A stretch of DNA of 64,000 nucleotides from VAZQ01 sp035293945 (GCA_035293945.1 DATGLV010000041.1:124001-188000), one strand, 5' to 3'; positions 25,483 through 34,533 are shown, counted from the first letter of the stretch. Program-made: numbers and translations. The notes: generated by a model not told the origin, from the letters alone.

Positions 25483-25675
25483 CCTTCCGGGCTCCCTCTT
25501 GTTGGGTTCTTACCGCGACCAATCAGCCGCATTTCCGCGCGTGGCGCAAGACTCCCGGAAAAACATCAAGAACCGCGGCGTTGCGCAGGTCCTCGCCGGA
25601 GGCGGCCGGGTCCAACCGCGCGCTGACCTGTAGGCGGAAAGGCCGCTCCACGGCCCCGCTGTGGGCACCAAAACA

Positions 25676-26794
25676 TCACAACCGCAGCGCTGCTTCCGGC
25701 GGCGTGAAGGGAAGCTTGAGCGCGTCGGCGACCGCCCGGTGGGTGATCGCCCCCTCGTGCACGTTGAGGCCGTGGCGCAGATGCACGTCCTGGCCGAGCG
25801 CGCGACGATAGCCCTTGTCGGCGAGTGCCAGCACGAACGGCAGCGTCACGTTGTTGAGCGCAAACGTCGAGGTGCGCGATACCGCGCCCGGCATGTTGGT
25901 CACGCAATAATGCACTACTTCGTCGACCACGTAGGTCGGCGCCGAGTGGCTGGTGGGCCGCGAGGTCTCGGCGCAACCGCCCTGATCGATGGCAATGTCG
26001 ACAATGACAGAGCCCGGCTTCATCGCCTTGACGGTCTCGGCGGTGATGAGCTTCGGCGCGGCCGCGCCGGGGATCAGCACCGAGCCGATGACGAGGTCGG
26101 CGCGCCGACACAGCGTCTCGATGGCATCGCGGGTCGAGAACACGGTGCGCACTCGCGCGCCGAACTCGCGCGCGATCCTCCTCAGCGCCTCCGGATTGCG
26201 GTCGATGACCGTCACGGTCGCTCCCATGCCGACAGCGATTAACGTTGCATGGCTGCCGGCAACCCCGCCGCCGATTACCACCACATCGCCCGGCGGAACA
26301 CCCGGAACGCCAGCGAGCAGCACGCCGCGCCCGCCGTTCTCTTTTTCGAGACAGCGCGCCCCGACATGCGGCGCCATGCGGCCGGCCACCTCCGACATCG
26401 GCGTCAACAGCGGCAGCGTGCCATCCGGGCTCGTCACCGTCTCATAGGCGATCGCGATCACCCCGGAGGCCAGAAGATCGGCGGTCTGCGCCGGATCCGG
26501 CGCAAGGTGCAGATAGGTGAACAGGACCTGCCCGCGCTTGAGCTTCTTGCGCTCGACCGCCAGCGGCTCCTTCACCTTCACGATCAGCTCGGCGCGGTCA
26601 AAAACCTGATGCGCATCAGCCACGATTTCGGCGCCCGCGGCCTCATAGTCGGCGTCGGCGAGACCGGCGCCCAGGCCCGCATTCTGCTCGACGATGACCT
26701 TGTGGCCATTGTGAACGAGCTCGCGGACGGTCGAGGGTACCAGGCCGACCCGGTATTCGCTGTCCTTGATTTCCTTCGGCACGCCGACCAGCAT
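25676..26794 (-). CDS. ald: Alanine dehydrogenase
   Basis: A 372-residue protein covering the full length of alanine dehydrogenase, which converts L-alanine to pyruvate and ammonia with NAD+ (and the reverse). Seen: the N-terminal MLVGVPKEIKDSEYRVGLVP, the pyruvate/substrate loop LFTYLHLAPD, the Rossmann motif VVIGGGVAGSHATLIAVGMG with DRNP at the end of the second strand, and the C-terminal VTNMPGAVSRTSTFALNN. The start is the ATG at 26794 after GAGG; the open frame to 26836 is not needed. It diverges from a Tat-exported amidohydrolase 66 bases away. The regulator often found beside ald (Lrp/AsnC family) is not visible here. Confidence 0.92.
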   Translation of the reverse strand: MLVGVPKEIKDSEYRVGLVPSTVRELVHNGHKVIVEQNAGLGAGLADADYEAAGAEIVADAHQVFDRAELIVKVKEPLAVERKKLKRGQVLFTYLHLAPDPAQTADLLASGVIAIAYETVTSPDGTLPLLTPMSEVAGRMAPHVGARCLEKENGGRGVLLAGVPGVPPGDVVVIGGGVAGSHATLIAVGMGATVTVIDRNPEALRRIAREFGARVRTVFSTRDAIETLCRRADLVIGSVLIPGAAAPKLITAETVKAMKPGSVIVDIAIDQGGCAETSRPTSHSAPTYVVDEVVHYCVTNMPGAVSRTSTFALNNVTLPFVLALADKGYRRALGQDVHLRHGLNVHEGAITHRAVADALKLPFTPPEAALRL

Positions 26795-26860
26795 GGTGGT
26801 GTCCTCGATAATCCGCTCAATGGCGGCGCCGAACATTATTCAAATCGGAGGAGAATTGCG

Positions 26861-28327
26861 ATGTGCGATCACGACGCTGCGGAAGCTTCACGCCGGGCGT
26901 TTCTCAAGGCCGGCGCCGGTCTTGCCGCCGGCGCGGTCACCCTCCCGGGCGGCGCATTCGCGCAAGATCAGCAGAACGCGATCGTGCGGGTAGCACCGGA
27001 TGCCGAGCTTGCCCGCCTCTTGGGTGCGCGCCGCATCCTCATCCGGGGCGGCGTCGTGCTCTCGCTCGACCGGCAGGTCGGCGACTTTGCCCGCGCCGAT
27101 CTGTTGCTCGAGGACGGCAAGATCAAGGAGATCAAGCCCGATATCGCGCTCGCGGACGCCAACGCCGCGATGATCGATGCCACCAACCGGATCGTCATCC
27201 CGGGCTTTGTCGACACCCACAGCCACTCCTACCAGGGCCTGTTGCGCAACATCCTGACCAACGGGGTACTCAATCCGGACTACAATCGCGACATCCAGTC
27301 GACGCTGACGCCGGCCTATTTGGCCTCCGACGCCTATATGGGAGTGCTCGTGACTGCGTTCGGCCTCCTCGACATGGGCACCACAACAATCGTCGACATT
27401 TCCCAGGTCTCGCACACGCCGCAGCACTCCGATGCCTGCATCCAGGCGCTCAAGGATGCGGGTATCCGCGCGGTCTACGCCTATTACCGCGGCGCCGGAC
27501 CGGCCACCCAATATCCGCAGGACATTACCCGCCTGCAGCGGACCTATTTCAGCACCAAGGACCAGCTGCTCACGCTCGCGCTCGGCACCAGCATCGATGC
27601 CAAGCTCTATGGGCTCGCCCGCGAGGTCGGCGTCCCGGCGGTGCTGCACATCAACAATCTCAGCGCACAGATTCTCGAGCTCGGCCGCGCCGGCCTGCTG
27701 CGCCCGGGCGATGAATATATCCACTGCACGCATTTGAGCGACGATGCCTGGCGGCTCATCCGCGACAGTGGCGGCCGCATTTCCCTCTCGACCGAGATCG
27801 AGATGGCGATGGGCCAAGGCCTGCCGGCGATCCAGCAGGCGCTCGATCACGGAGTGCGGCCGAGCCTCTCCTCCGACCACGGCGCGACAGTGGCGCAGGA
27901 TTTCTTCAGCGTGATGCGCGCGACCTTCACGCTGCAGCACCTGCAGCTGTTCCAGCGGGCGTTCGCTGGCGAGCAGAACCTGCCGCCGCGCCTGTCGCCG
28001 CGCGACATGCTCGAGTTCGCCACCATCGAAGGTGCGCGCTGCGCCAATCTCGACGCAAAGATCGGATCGCTTACGCCCGGCAAGGACGCCGACATCGTGC
28101 TGCTCGCGGCCGATCGCATCAGCGTGTGGCCGCTCAACAACGCACCCGGCGCGGTGGTGAACCTGATGAATCCAAGCAACGTCGAGACCGTCCTGGTGGC
28201 CGGCAAGGTGAAGAAGTGGCGCGGCAACCTGGTTGGGCTCGACGTACCGCACTTGCTGCGCCTGGTCGGCGAGGCGCGCGACCGCGTCCTGGCTCGCGCT
28301 GGCTTCCGGATGAATTTGCTGGGCTAG
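26861..28327 (+). CDS. Tat-exported amidohydrolase (cytosine deaminase/AtzA-like)
   Basis: A 488-residue protein with a twin-arginine leader, SRRAFLKAGAGLAAGAVTLP, and likely cleavage near AFAQD. The mature part is a composite amidohydrolase: beta-sandwich segments at both ends (RRILIRGGVVLSLDR, then KDADIVLLAADRISVW) around a TIM barrel. Metal ligands are DTHSHSYQG (HxH), VLHINN, HCTHLS and the catalytic Asp in SLSSDHGATV. Cytoplasmic deaminases of this group act on guanine, melamine or S-adenosylhomocysteine; a Tat-exported form is less usual. A strong GGAGGAG ribosome site precedes the ATG. The AtoE-like transporter is convergent and may handle a related compound (inference). Confidence 0.85.
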   Translation: MCDHDAAEASRRAFLKAGAGLAAGAVTLPGGAFAQDQQNAIVRVAPDAELARLLGARRILIRGGVVLSLDRQVGDFARADLLLEDGKIKEIKPDIALADANAAMIDATNRIVIPGFVDTHSHSYQGLLRNILTNGVLNPDYNRDIQSTLTPAYLASDAYMGVLVTAFGLLDMGTTTIVDISQVSHTPQHSDACIQALKDAGIRAVYAYYRGAGPATQYPQDITRLQRTYFSTKDQLLTLALGTSIDAKLYGLAREVGVPAVLHINNLSAQILELGRAGLLRPGDEYIHCTHLSDDAWRLIRDSGGRISLSTEIEMAMGQGLPAIQQALDHGVRPSLSSDHGATVAQDFFSVMRATFTLQHLQLFQRAFAGEQNLPPRLSPRDMLEFATIEGARCANLDAKIGSLTPGKDADIVLLAADRISVWPLNNAPGAVVNLMNPSNVETVLVAGKVKKWRGNLVGLDVPHLLRLVGEARDRVLARAGFRMNLLG

Positions 28328-28334
28328 GCGAGAG

Positions 28335-29810
28335 TTAATGCGGGACGACCGGCGGCATATAGGTGAGCGTGCCGGCCAAGATCCAGAGCAGGAACAACAC
28401 CAAAGGCGCGTGCACCACGAGCTGCAGGAAGGTGAAGCCGACGAGGTCGCGCGCCTTCAGGCCCAGCACGCCCAGCATCGGCAGCATCCAGAACGGATTG
28501 ATCAGGTTCGGCAGCGCCTCGGCGGTGTTGTAGATCTGCACCGCCCAGCCCAGATGCACCTTGAGATCATTGGCGGCCTGCATCACGTAAGGCGCTTCGA
28601 GGAGCCACTTGCCGCCGCCTGACGGCACGAAGAAGCCGAGCACCGCCGAATAGATTCCCATCACGATCGGGAACGTGCCGGTCGAAGAAAGGCTGACGAA
28701 GGCGTGCGACAGCTGGTCGGCGACCGAGTGCCCGCCGAATCCCTTCGCGGCTGTCATCATCGTGGCAATGCCGCCATAGAGCGGGAACTGGATCAGCACG
28801 CCGGTGGTGGCCGGCACGGCCTGGGCGACCGCATTGAGGAAGCTGCGCGGCCGCCAGTGCAGCAAAGCCCCGAGCGTCAGGAACAAAAGATTGTAGGTGT
28901 TGAGGTTCGATATCGCGATGATCGGGTCCTTGCTGGCGAATTCCTGCACCAGGAATCCGCCCGCAAGCGCAACGATCACCAGCGTAAGCAGCGGACTATA
29001 TTCGAGCCACTCGCCGGGTCGCTGGCGCGGCGCCAGCGCGGCATGCGCGGCTTCGAGGTCCTCCCCGATCATTTGCGCGGTCACCGCTTGTGCAGCCGAT
29101 GGCGCCGATAACAGAGAGATGGCGATCGAGACCACGAACAGGACCGCGGCGATCGTGAGCGATTGCCAAAGAAAGATCGTCTCCGCGAACGGAAGTACGC
29201 CGGTGATGTCGAGGAGCGCCTTCGGCAGGCTCCCCTGATTCGCCTGCAATTGCGCGGCCGAGGAGCTCAGGCCCAGCGCCCAGGTTGCGCCGAGGCCGAG
29301 GCAGCCGGCGGCACCGGCGGCACGATAATCCATCCCGAGCTCGTTTCGCCGAGCCAGAGCGCGCACGAACAGGCCCGAGAAGATGAGGCTGAGGCCCCAG
29401 TTGAGGAGCGAGGTGAGCATGCTCGCGGCCGCAACCAGGCCGATGGCAGTGCGTCCGCTGCGCGGCGCGGCCGCCAGGGCGTCGATCAATCGCGCAACCG
29501 GCGGCGAGGTCGCCACCACATAGCCGGAGATGATCACCATCGCCATCTGCATGGTGAAGGTGATGAGACTCCAGAAGCCGTCGCCGAAGGACGTGGCGAC
29601 ACTGATCGGAGAAGCTCCATTGAGCATGGCGGCGGCGGCCACCACCGCAACCGCGAGCGCCACGAACACGTAGGCATCAGGGAACCAACGTTCCGCCCAG
29701 TTGGTGAAGGCCAGCCCCAAGCGCGCCAACAGCGCTTCGCCGGGAGGCTCGGAGCCTGCATGATTCGCGTGGCTGGTGCGGCGCGGCAGCGTGTGGTCCA
29801 TGCCCGTCAT
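28335..29810 (-). CDS. AtoE-type short-chain fatty acid transporter
   Basis: A 491-residue inner-membrane protein matching the AtoE/short-chain fatty acid permease family over its length. Features: the early FTNWAERWFPDAYVFVALAV helix, GFWSLITFTMQMAMVIISGY, LLNWGLSLIFSGLFVRALAR with the conserved NWGLSL, a long cytoplasmic loop (about residues 235-275) and the late GFFVPSGGGKW motif near a membrane re-entrant segment. About ten to twelve hydrophobic helices. The ATG at 29810 follows GGAGAGGG. It would import acetoacetate, butyrate or similar acids; no atoDAB genes are nearby, so the substrate is open. Confidence 0.85.
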   Translation of the reverse strand: MTGMDHTLPRRTSHANHAGSEPPGEALLARLGLAFTNWAERWFPDAYVFVALAVAVVAAAAMLNGASPISVATSFGDGFWSLITFTMQMAMVIISGYVVATSPPVARLIDALAAAPRSGRTAIGLVAAASMLTSLLNWGLSLIFSGLFVRALARRNELGMDYRAAGAAGCLGLGATWALGLSSSAAQLQANQGSLPKALLDITGVLPFAETIFLWQSLTIAAVLFVVSIAISLLSAPSAAQAVTAQMIGEDLEAAHAALAPRQRPGEWLEYSPLLTLVIVALAGGFLVQEFASKDPIIAISNLNTYNLLFLTLGALLHWRPRSFLNAVAQAVPATTGVLIQFPLYGGIATMMTAAKGFGGHSVADQLSHAFVSLSSTGTFPIVMGIYSAVLGFFVPSGGGKWLLEAPYVMQAANDLKVHLGWAVQIYNTAEALPNLINPFWMLPMLGVLGLKARDLVGFTFLQLVVHAPLVLFLLWILAGTLTYMPPVVPH

Positions 29811-29911
29811 GGTGTCCCTCTCCCCGGTTCCGGATCATGCTTCGCACGCGCCTGTTCCCAGGCGTCGTCGGCTGATCTTCGTATGGTCTCAGGCTAGCAC
29901 ACACGAGAAGC

Positions 29912-29945
29912 AAAAACGCCCGGTCGGATTTGTTCCGGCCGGGCG
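29912..29945 (-). terminator. Terminator of the second outer-membrane gene
   Basis: Read on the - strand, CGCCCGGCCGG, a 7-base loop and CCGACCGGGCG form an 11-bp stem with one mismatch, followed by TTTTTG. It starts 35 bases after the stop of the outer-membrane protein gene. Confidence 0.85.
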
Positions 29946-29980
29946 GTCATGATCAACGGATCGTGCTGATGGAGGCAAGC

Positions 29981-30820
29981 TCACATGCCGAACAGGCCGA
30001 GCCCTCCGAGCTTGATATTGAGCCGCGCGGTAACTTGGCTGGCGGTGAGATTGACCGTGCTGCTGACCGTCTGCGCCGGCAGGCCCGACGGCGTGAAAGC
30101 GCCGAGATTGTAGGTCTCCCTGCCGAGGTCGATATAGCGATACTCGGCTCCGATGAAGATGTTGTTGGTGACTGCAAATTCAACGCCGGCGCCCACATTG
30201 AAGCCGAAGTGCAGCTTGTTGGTATCGGTGAAGCTCTGCGCCGGCGAGCCGCCTGCCCCGCGCGAAACGTAGCTCGAGGTGACGTCGAACATGCCGGTCT
30301 CGAGACCACCCGCCGCATAGACCATGGCCCGCTCCCAGGCGAGCCCGACCTTGGCGCGGGTGGCGCCGAGATAATCGGTCTTCACCTGGATGGAATCGCC
30401 GGGAAGGAACAGCCCAGCCGGAGTGCCGAACGCGTCGGTCTGCTTGAGGCCGGTGAACTGATAGTCCTGCTCGAGGCCCAGCACCCACATGCCGATCTGC
30501 CAATTGTAGCCGGCCTGGAAGCCGCCGATCAGGCTCGAATTGTTGATGCTGGCGGATCCCGGCAGGCCGACTGCTCCGGTCAGATTGTCGGTGGTGGCCG
30601 GGTTCACGTCGAAGGTGCCCCAGATGCCGCCGAGATTGGCCCCCACATAGGCCCCGGTCCAGGAGAACGGCGCCGTATAGCTTGGCGCGTAGCTCGGCGG
30701 CGCCTTGTATGGCACGCCCATGTCGGCGGCCAAAGCCCGCCCGCTGATGGCGGCCAACATTGCGGCCAGCATCGCCGTCAGCATCACGGCCAGAACGAAG
30801 CTCCCCAAAACCTTACGCAT
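29981..30820 (-). CDS. Omp25/31-type outer-membrane beta-barrel protein (second copy)
   Basis: A 279-residue exported protein of the same class as the one at 2164-2910. The signal peptide is long (MRKVLGSFVLAVMLTAMLAA, continuing to a cleavage site near ALAAD) with tandem MLAA units. The mature start has PYKAPP then FSWTGAYVGANLGGIWGTFD, followed by strand blocks GGFQAGYNWQIGMWVLGLEQ, ATRAKVGLAWERAMVYAAGG and GAGVEFAVTNNIFIGAEYRY, and ends ARLNIKLGGLGLFGM. The start at 30820 follows GGAGGG with five bases between; the open frame to 30841 is not needed. Transcribed alone and ended by a strong terminator. Confidence 0.85.
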   Translation of the reverse strand: MRKVLGSFVLAVMLTAMLAAMLAAISGRALAADMGVPYKAPPSYAPSYTAPFSWTGAYVGANLGGIWGTFDVNPATTDNLTGAVGLPGSASINNSSLIGGFQAGYNWQIGMWVLGLEQDYQFTGLKQTDAFGTPAGLFLPGDSIQVKTDYLGATRAKVGLAWERAMVYAAGGLETGMFDVTSSYVSRGAGGSPAQSFTDTNKLHFGFNVGAGVEFAVTNNIFIGAEYRYIDLGRETYNLGAFTPSGLPAQTVSSTVNLTASQVTARLNIKLGGLGLFGM

Positions 30821-31107
30821 CGCAACCCTCCACATCCGCATGCGGAAATCGTCGCGTCCAATTAGAGCAATCCCCGCCTCGTTCGATAGTGCAAATAAGC
30901 AACAATTGAAATAAAAACGACACTAAATACTTATACTATTCGTTAACCACGAGCTTTAATGTTGTTTAACGGAACGTCAATATTTAGAGCATCAGAGAAT
31001 AGATTCAGATTTCGTAAAACATATCCACGGGCTTGGCCGCCGCGCGCTTTGGTGCGATGTCATGTCGGTCCTTGCGAGTTTCTCCCTCCCCCGACCGGAG
31101 ATGACGA
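30821..31107. other. AT-rich intergenic region
   Basis: The stretch from about 30885 to 31022 is strikingly AT-rich compared with the GC-rich surroundings, with runs such as AAATACTTATACTATTCG and several TTAA tetramers. It must contain the promoters of the divergent outer-membrane gene and the amidohydrolase gene. No -35/-10 pair can be assigned with confidence, and no gene was recognised. Confidence 0.5.
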
Positions 31108-32112
31108 ATGGCGCAAAGCCCGCGCGAGCGCGGCCGGCATGGCAGGCCGATCGTGATCGACTTCCACGCGCATTTCATGACCGGCGAGGTGTTCGAGGCG
31201 ACCTACAAGCTCTCGGTGATCGGGCGCCTGCGCGCGCAATCCGGTCAAGCGGTGCGGCCGTTCCCGCAGGCGCAGGTCGACCGCATGACCGATCCCAGGC
31301 TCCGCCTCGCCGCCATGGACGAGATGGGCGTCGACATCCAGGTGATCAGCCCCAACATTCTGCACCAATGCACCTATGGGCTCGAACCCCACGACGCACT
31401 GCGGCTCGAGAAGCTCAACAACGATCATGCGGCCGAGCTCGTGGCACAGCACCCGGACAGGCTCGTCGGCATCGGCTCGGTGCCGCTGCAAAATGTCGAG
31501 ATGGCGATCCACGAGATGGAGCGCGCGGTCCTCGACCTCAAGCTCAAGGGCATCACCGTCGCCTCGCGCGTCAACGAGACAGATCTCGGCGACAAGACGC
31601 TGCATCCGTTTTGGAGCCGCGCCGAGGCGCTGGGCGTACCGATCTTCGTGCATCCGGCCGGCAATGCCGATCCGCGCCTGCAGAAGCACAGCCTTTTGAT
31701 CTCGCTCGGGCAGCCGCTCGAGGAGGCCTTCGCGCAAACCTCGCTCGTCTACGACGGCGTGATGGATCAATTCCCGCGCCTCAAGATCGCCTTCGCGCAT
31801 GGCGGCGGCTTCATTCCGTACTACGCAGGCCGCTTCGATTGGATCTATCGCCGCGGCTCGACCCCGCAGATGAAAGCCGATTTCAGCACTTATCTGCGCT
31901 CCTTCTGCTACGACACCGTGCTGTTCAACGCCGATGTGCTGGAGCAGCTCGCGACCAAAGTGGACACCAGCCACATCATGCTGGGCTCGGATTTTCCCTT
32001 CGGCGAGACAAAGCCGGTCGAGTTCGTGCAGAGTGCGGCGAAGATTCCGCAGGAGCTGCGCGACGCCATCCTCGGCGCCAATGCGGCACGGTTTTTGGGG
32101 TTGAGTATTTGA
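31108..32112 (+). CDS. ACMSD-like amidohydrolase (decarboxylase/hydrolase)
   Basis: A 334-residue amidohydrolase_2 protein with the complete zinc set of the ACMSD group: H20 and H22 in IDFHAHFM, His in IFVHPAGN, His in AFAHGGGFIPYY, and the catalytic Asp in MLGSDFPFGE. The block DEMGVDIQVISPNILHQCTY matches the substrate-lid region of this family. Relatives decarboxylate aminocarboxymuconate semialdehyde, gamma-resorcylate or 5-carboxyvanillate, or hydrolyse related products. No signal peptide. The ATG at 31108 lies nine bases after a GGAG. The downstream gene is convergent, so it is probably a single-gene unit. Confidence 0.85.
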   Translation: MAQSPRERGRHGRPIVIDFHAHFMTGEVFEATYKLSVIGRLRAQSGQAVRPFPQAQVDRMTDPRLRLAAMDEMGVDIQVISPNILHQCTYGLEPHDALRLEKLNNDHAAELVAQHPDRLVGIGSVPLQNVEMAIHEMERAVLDLKLKGITVASRVNETDLGDKTLHPFWSRAEALGVPIFVHPAGNADPRLQKHSLLISLGQPLEEAFAQTSLVYDGVMDQFPRLKIAFAHGGGFIPYYAGRFDWIYRRGSTPQMKADFSTYLRSFCYDTVLFNADVLEQLATKVDTSHIMLGSDFPFGETKPVEFVQSAAKIPQELRDAILGANAARFLGLSI

Positions 32113-32146
32113 GGGTTCTCGGGCGGCGGTCAGCGTATTTGATTGA

Positions 32147-33001
32147 TCAGAAATCCGCAGCTTTCGCCTGGGGCATCGGGTACTCTTTTTGATTGCTGAA
32201 GTATTTCTCGAAAGCCTGGTTGTTCTCGGCACAGATCGATTCTTCTTGCCGGCGATCGACCCGCTGCCAGCGCACCGCGCCCCACCAGGGCTGATTGAAC
32301 GTGCCGGGATCGTCGACCGTAACTGTCGCTTCCAATCCTTTGCCGCCATCGACAAGCCTAAAGCGCTCCACGACGTGCATGTCCTTGGTGTGCGGTGTGC
32401 GCCAATTGTCCACGAAGTCGAATTCTTGCTTATCGAGAAAGCCGACGGTGTCCACGATGAGTTCGCCGTTCTCGTAATGGCCGACCGATTCCCCGAACCA
32501 GGACGGCTTGCGGTCGACTGAATGCGGCACGTCCAGAAAAATGCGGCGCACCTCCTGCTGGCGCTGCCAGATCATCCAAACCTCTTTCGGCGTTTGGACG
32601 AAAAAGTAGGGCTCCGCCGGGAAAAGCAACTGACCCGGCGTGCCACCAGGCCAGCAACGGGCTTGGGCGGTGAAAGCCCGGTGGCCATCGAGGACATCTT
32701 GATTGTACTTGCGCATCAGCTCCTGCGCCCAAGGCTTCAGATTCGCGTTCTCGGCGTCCGACATGCGCTCCATCACGCCCCGCTGATTACCCGGTTTCTG
32801 TGGGTAGGCCGGGTCGAATGATATCGGCGCGACCTTCCCCGGGACGGGGCGGTAATCGATGCCGCCTTGCAAGAGCCAGCCAAAATCAGCTGATGCGAGC
32901 TTAGGGACGTCGCTGGTGTCCGCCGCCAGCGCACTGGTGGCACTGCGGGCCGCCAGGAAGGCGACGAGGGCTGCACTCCGGAGCCAAGACCTTTTGAGCA
33001 T
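32147..33001 (-). CDS. Secreted protein of unknown function (paralogue of 48939-49802)
   Basis: A 284-residue protein with a signal peptide (MLKRSWLRSAALVAFLAARS, cleavage near ALAAD). The body includes RCWPGGTPGQLLFPAEPYFF, then a stretch typical of a large uncharacterised secreted family: VWMIWQRQQEVRRIFLDVPH, SWFGESVGHYENGELIVDTV and TPHTKDMHVVERFRL. It aligns in order with the protein at 48939-49802 (P-G-x-P, E/Q-x-x-RRIF, Y/E-S-x-G-x-W/Y, V-x-T). Catalytic residues are not known. It is the sort of protein found beside periplasmic oxidoreductases and amidohydrolases in these bacteria, here convergent with the ACMSD-like gene. Confidence 0.65.
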   Translation of the reverse strand: MLKRSWLRSAALVAFLAARSATSALAADTSDVPKLASADFGWLLQGGIDYRPVPGKVAPISFDPAYPQKPGNQRGVMERMSDAENANLKPWAQELMRKYNQDVLDGHRAFTAQARCWPGGTPGQLLFPAEPYFFVQTPKEVWMIWQRQQEVRRIFLDVPHSVDRKPSWFGESVGHYENGELIVDTVGFLDKQEFDFVDNWRTPHTKDMHVVERFRLVDGGKGLEATVTVDDPGTFNQPWWGAVRWQRVDRRQEESICAENNQAFEKYFSNQKEYPMPQAKAADF

Positions 33002-33106
33002 TGGAAATCTCGTTCCAGTGGCGCGAATGAGACGGTTCCATCATCCTGCGCCAAGCTGGCGGCGGGAGCCCAGCCGCCAAACCGGACATCCCCTTGGCGC
33101 CGTCAC

Positions 33107-33478
33107 TCACTGACCGGCGTTGCCGTTCCCGCTGATAGCTTCCGCTATCGCGATGGCGAAGGTCTGGCAGAAATTGGTCGTTTCCAAATAATAGTTCTGT
33201 TGGTTCTGGATGATCACGGAGCAGCGGCCCACCATCTCCTGCTTCTGGTCGGCGCTCAGCGTTTTCGCCCAAGCGGAGACCCGCGCCAGATCAACGCCGA
33301 CATTGTAGGTGTTGATCGAGCCGAAGGGGTGGACGGGATTGACGTTCTTCGCTGTGAAGCTACTGGCCGCACTGGCGCCGGTATTAGCATTGCGGTTCGC
33401 GGTCTGGGCGGCCGCGGGACCGGCGAGGAGGACGGCAAGGCCGCCGGCGGCAATCGAGGCGAGGATGATGTTCTTCAT
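33107..33478 (-). CDS. Small secreted protein, function unknown
   Basis: A 123-residue protein with a clear Sec signal peptide (MKNIILASIAAGGLAVLLAG, cleavage near PAAAQ). The mature part is short and polar, with two cysteines (GRCSVII and TNFCQTF) that could pair, an Asn/Ala/Ser-rich first stretch and a C-terminal amphipathic helix. The open frame goes back to 33598 but the signal peptide fixes the start at 33478, after GGGAG/AAGAG. No family recognised. It may be co-transcribed with the small genes upstream. Confidence 0.65.
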   Translation of the reverse strand: MKNIILASIAAGGLAVLLAGPAAAQTANRNANTGASAASSFTAKNVNPVHPFGSINTYNVGVDLARVSAWAKTLSADQKQEMVGRCSVIIQNQQNYYLETTNFCQTFAIAIAEAISGNGNAGQ

Positions 33479-33561
33479 CTCTTGGTAATCTCCCTGGTGC
33501 GCAGGTATGAAGGACGGTTGCGAGCGCATGAGGGCGCTTCTCTCCTTTAGGACATCGGGAA

Positions 33562-33813
33562 TCAGATGACCGGCTTCCCTGCTTGGATTTGGTCCCACAA
33601 CGTCCAGACATATAGTTCATGACCGCCTGCATCGCAGACGCGCACAGCTTCGGGCCATTCCCAAACATCTGGATCATTGCGTCGAAGGGCGAGTGCCGTT
33701 TGAGCCCAGAGCTCGAATTCCTGCCGGTCAACGAAATCAGCCAATCGTCGGCGCTCCAACAAGCGCCCGACGCCGCCCCCAATTGCCATTTTGTAGAATT
33801 CAACCGCGACCAT
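33562..33813 (-). CDS. Conserved small protein, function unknown
   Basis: An 83-residue soluble protein: VEFYKMAIGGGVGRLLERRR, a central EFELWAQTALALRRNDPDVW and a compact C terminus (ELYVWTLWDQIQAGKPVI) rich in Trp. I do not recognise a named family. The start was placed at the ATG at 33813. A longer version starting from a TTG at 33885, which overlaps the upstream stop as TTGA, would add 24 hydrophobic residues and is possible. It follows the CxxCxxCC protein directly, so the two probably share a transcript. Confidence 0.5.
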   Translation of the reverse strand: MVAVEFYKMAIGGGVGRLLERRRLADFVDRQEFELWAQTALALRRNDPDVWEWPEAVRVCDAGGHELYVWTLWDQIQAGKPVI

Positions 33814-33881
33814 TTGGCTCACCGCTTTCCACCAAGCATATAGGAGCGAGAAACTGAAAGCCCCGTCAAGGGCCGCCACGT

Positions 33882-34436
33882 TCAAACGATCCGCAGCCCG
33901 TTGATACGGGGATCGTCCGCCTTCAGCTTCACCGCGTCACGCCTCCTGGTTCCCGGACCCGTCACTTCGTGGATGGCAATCACCTCGTCCCCTGCCACGA
34001 CGCCGAGATCCACCTCCCGGTCCGGGAAGACAGCGATCATCCTTCGTCCGATCTGCACAAATATCGTGTAGGCCGTTCCCGCGGCATGACCGGCCAAGCT
34101 GCGGATTTCCGAGTGGTAGGGCTCCGCCCGCCACGCATTGGGAACACCGGGATCGACGTGAACAACTATTTCCTTGCCATCCGGCTTGAAGGCGACGACC
34201 AGTTTGCTGCGGGCCGGCAGCCAATGTTCGCCGAGAGCGGGCCACAGCAGATATCCGCACAAAAACCTGCGGCACTCATTCGGCCGGTCAGAATAGATCG
34301 CGCAACCGCGCCCCTTGACGCAGTGCGGACACCACTGGCCGTTCGGTTTGCGCAGCTCTTCTACGGTCATCACCTTGCAGCAGAGCGTGCAAGTACCGCA
34401 GCGCCTCCCCTCTATGACGGCTGGCGTCATTTCCAT
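33882..34436 (-). CDS. YkgJ-type CxxCxxCC cysteine-cluster protein
   Basis: A 184-residue soluble protein with the N-terminal cysteine cluster C13-x2-C16-x2-C19-C20 (RCGTCTLCCKV), more cysteines in WCPHCVKGRGC, and NECRRFLCGYL, the signature of the YkgJ/zinc- or iron-chelating family (UPF0153-like). The second half is a beta-rich region (KLVVAFKPDGKEIVVHVDPG). The start is the ATG at 34436 after GGAG; the open frame continues to 34487. Members are thought to bind zinc or an iron-sulfur cluster; the role is unknown. It is followed at once by a small conserved gene. Confidence 0.75.
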   Translation of the reverse strand: MEMTPAVIEGRRCGTCTLCCKVMTVEELRKPNGQWCPHCVKGRGCAIYSDRPNECRRFLCGYLLWPALGEHWLPARSKLVVAFKPDGKEIVVHVDPGVPNAWRAEPYHSEIRSLAGHAAGTAYTIFVQIGRRMIAVFPDREVDLGVVAGDEVIAIHEVTGPGTRRRDAVKLKADDPRINGLRIV

Positions 34437-34533
34437 CCACTCTCCGCGGGAAAAGGCCGCGTCTGTCTTGGCGCCCGGCGCCATCAAGCCCGGCGATTAC
34501 GTCGGCGTCGCCAGGGCTGAGCGGCTGCAAGCA

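Noticed and set aside
30945..30985. CtrA-binding site (TTAA-N7-TTAA)
   Set aside because: TTAA pairs are present but with spacers of 6 or 9 bases rather than 7.
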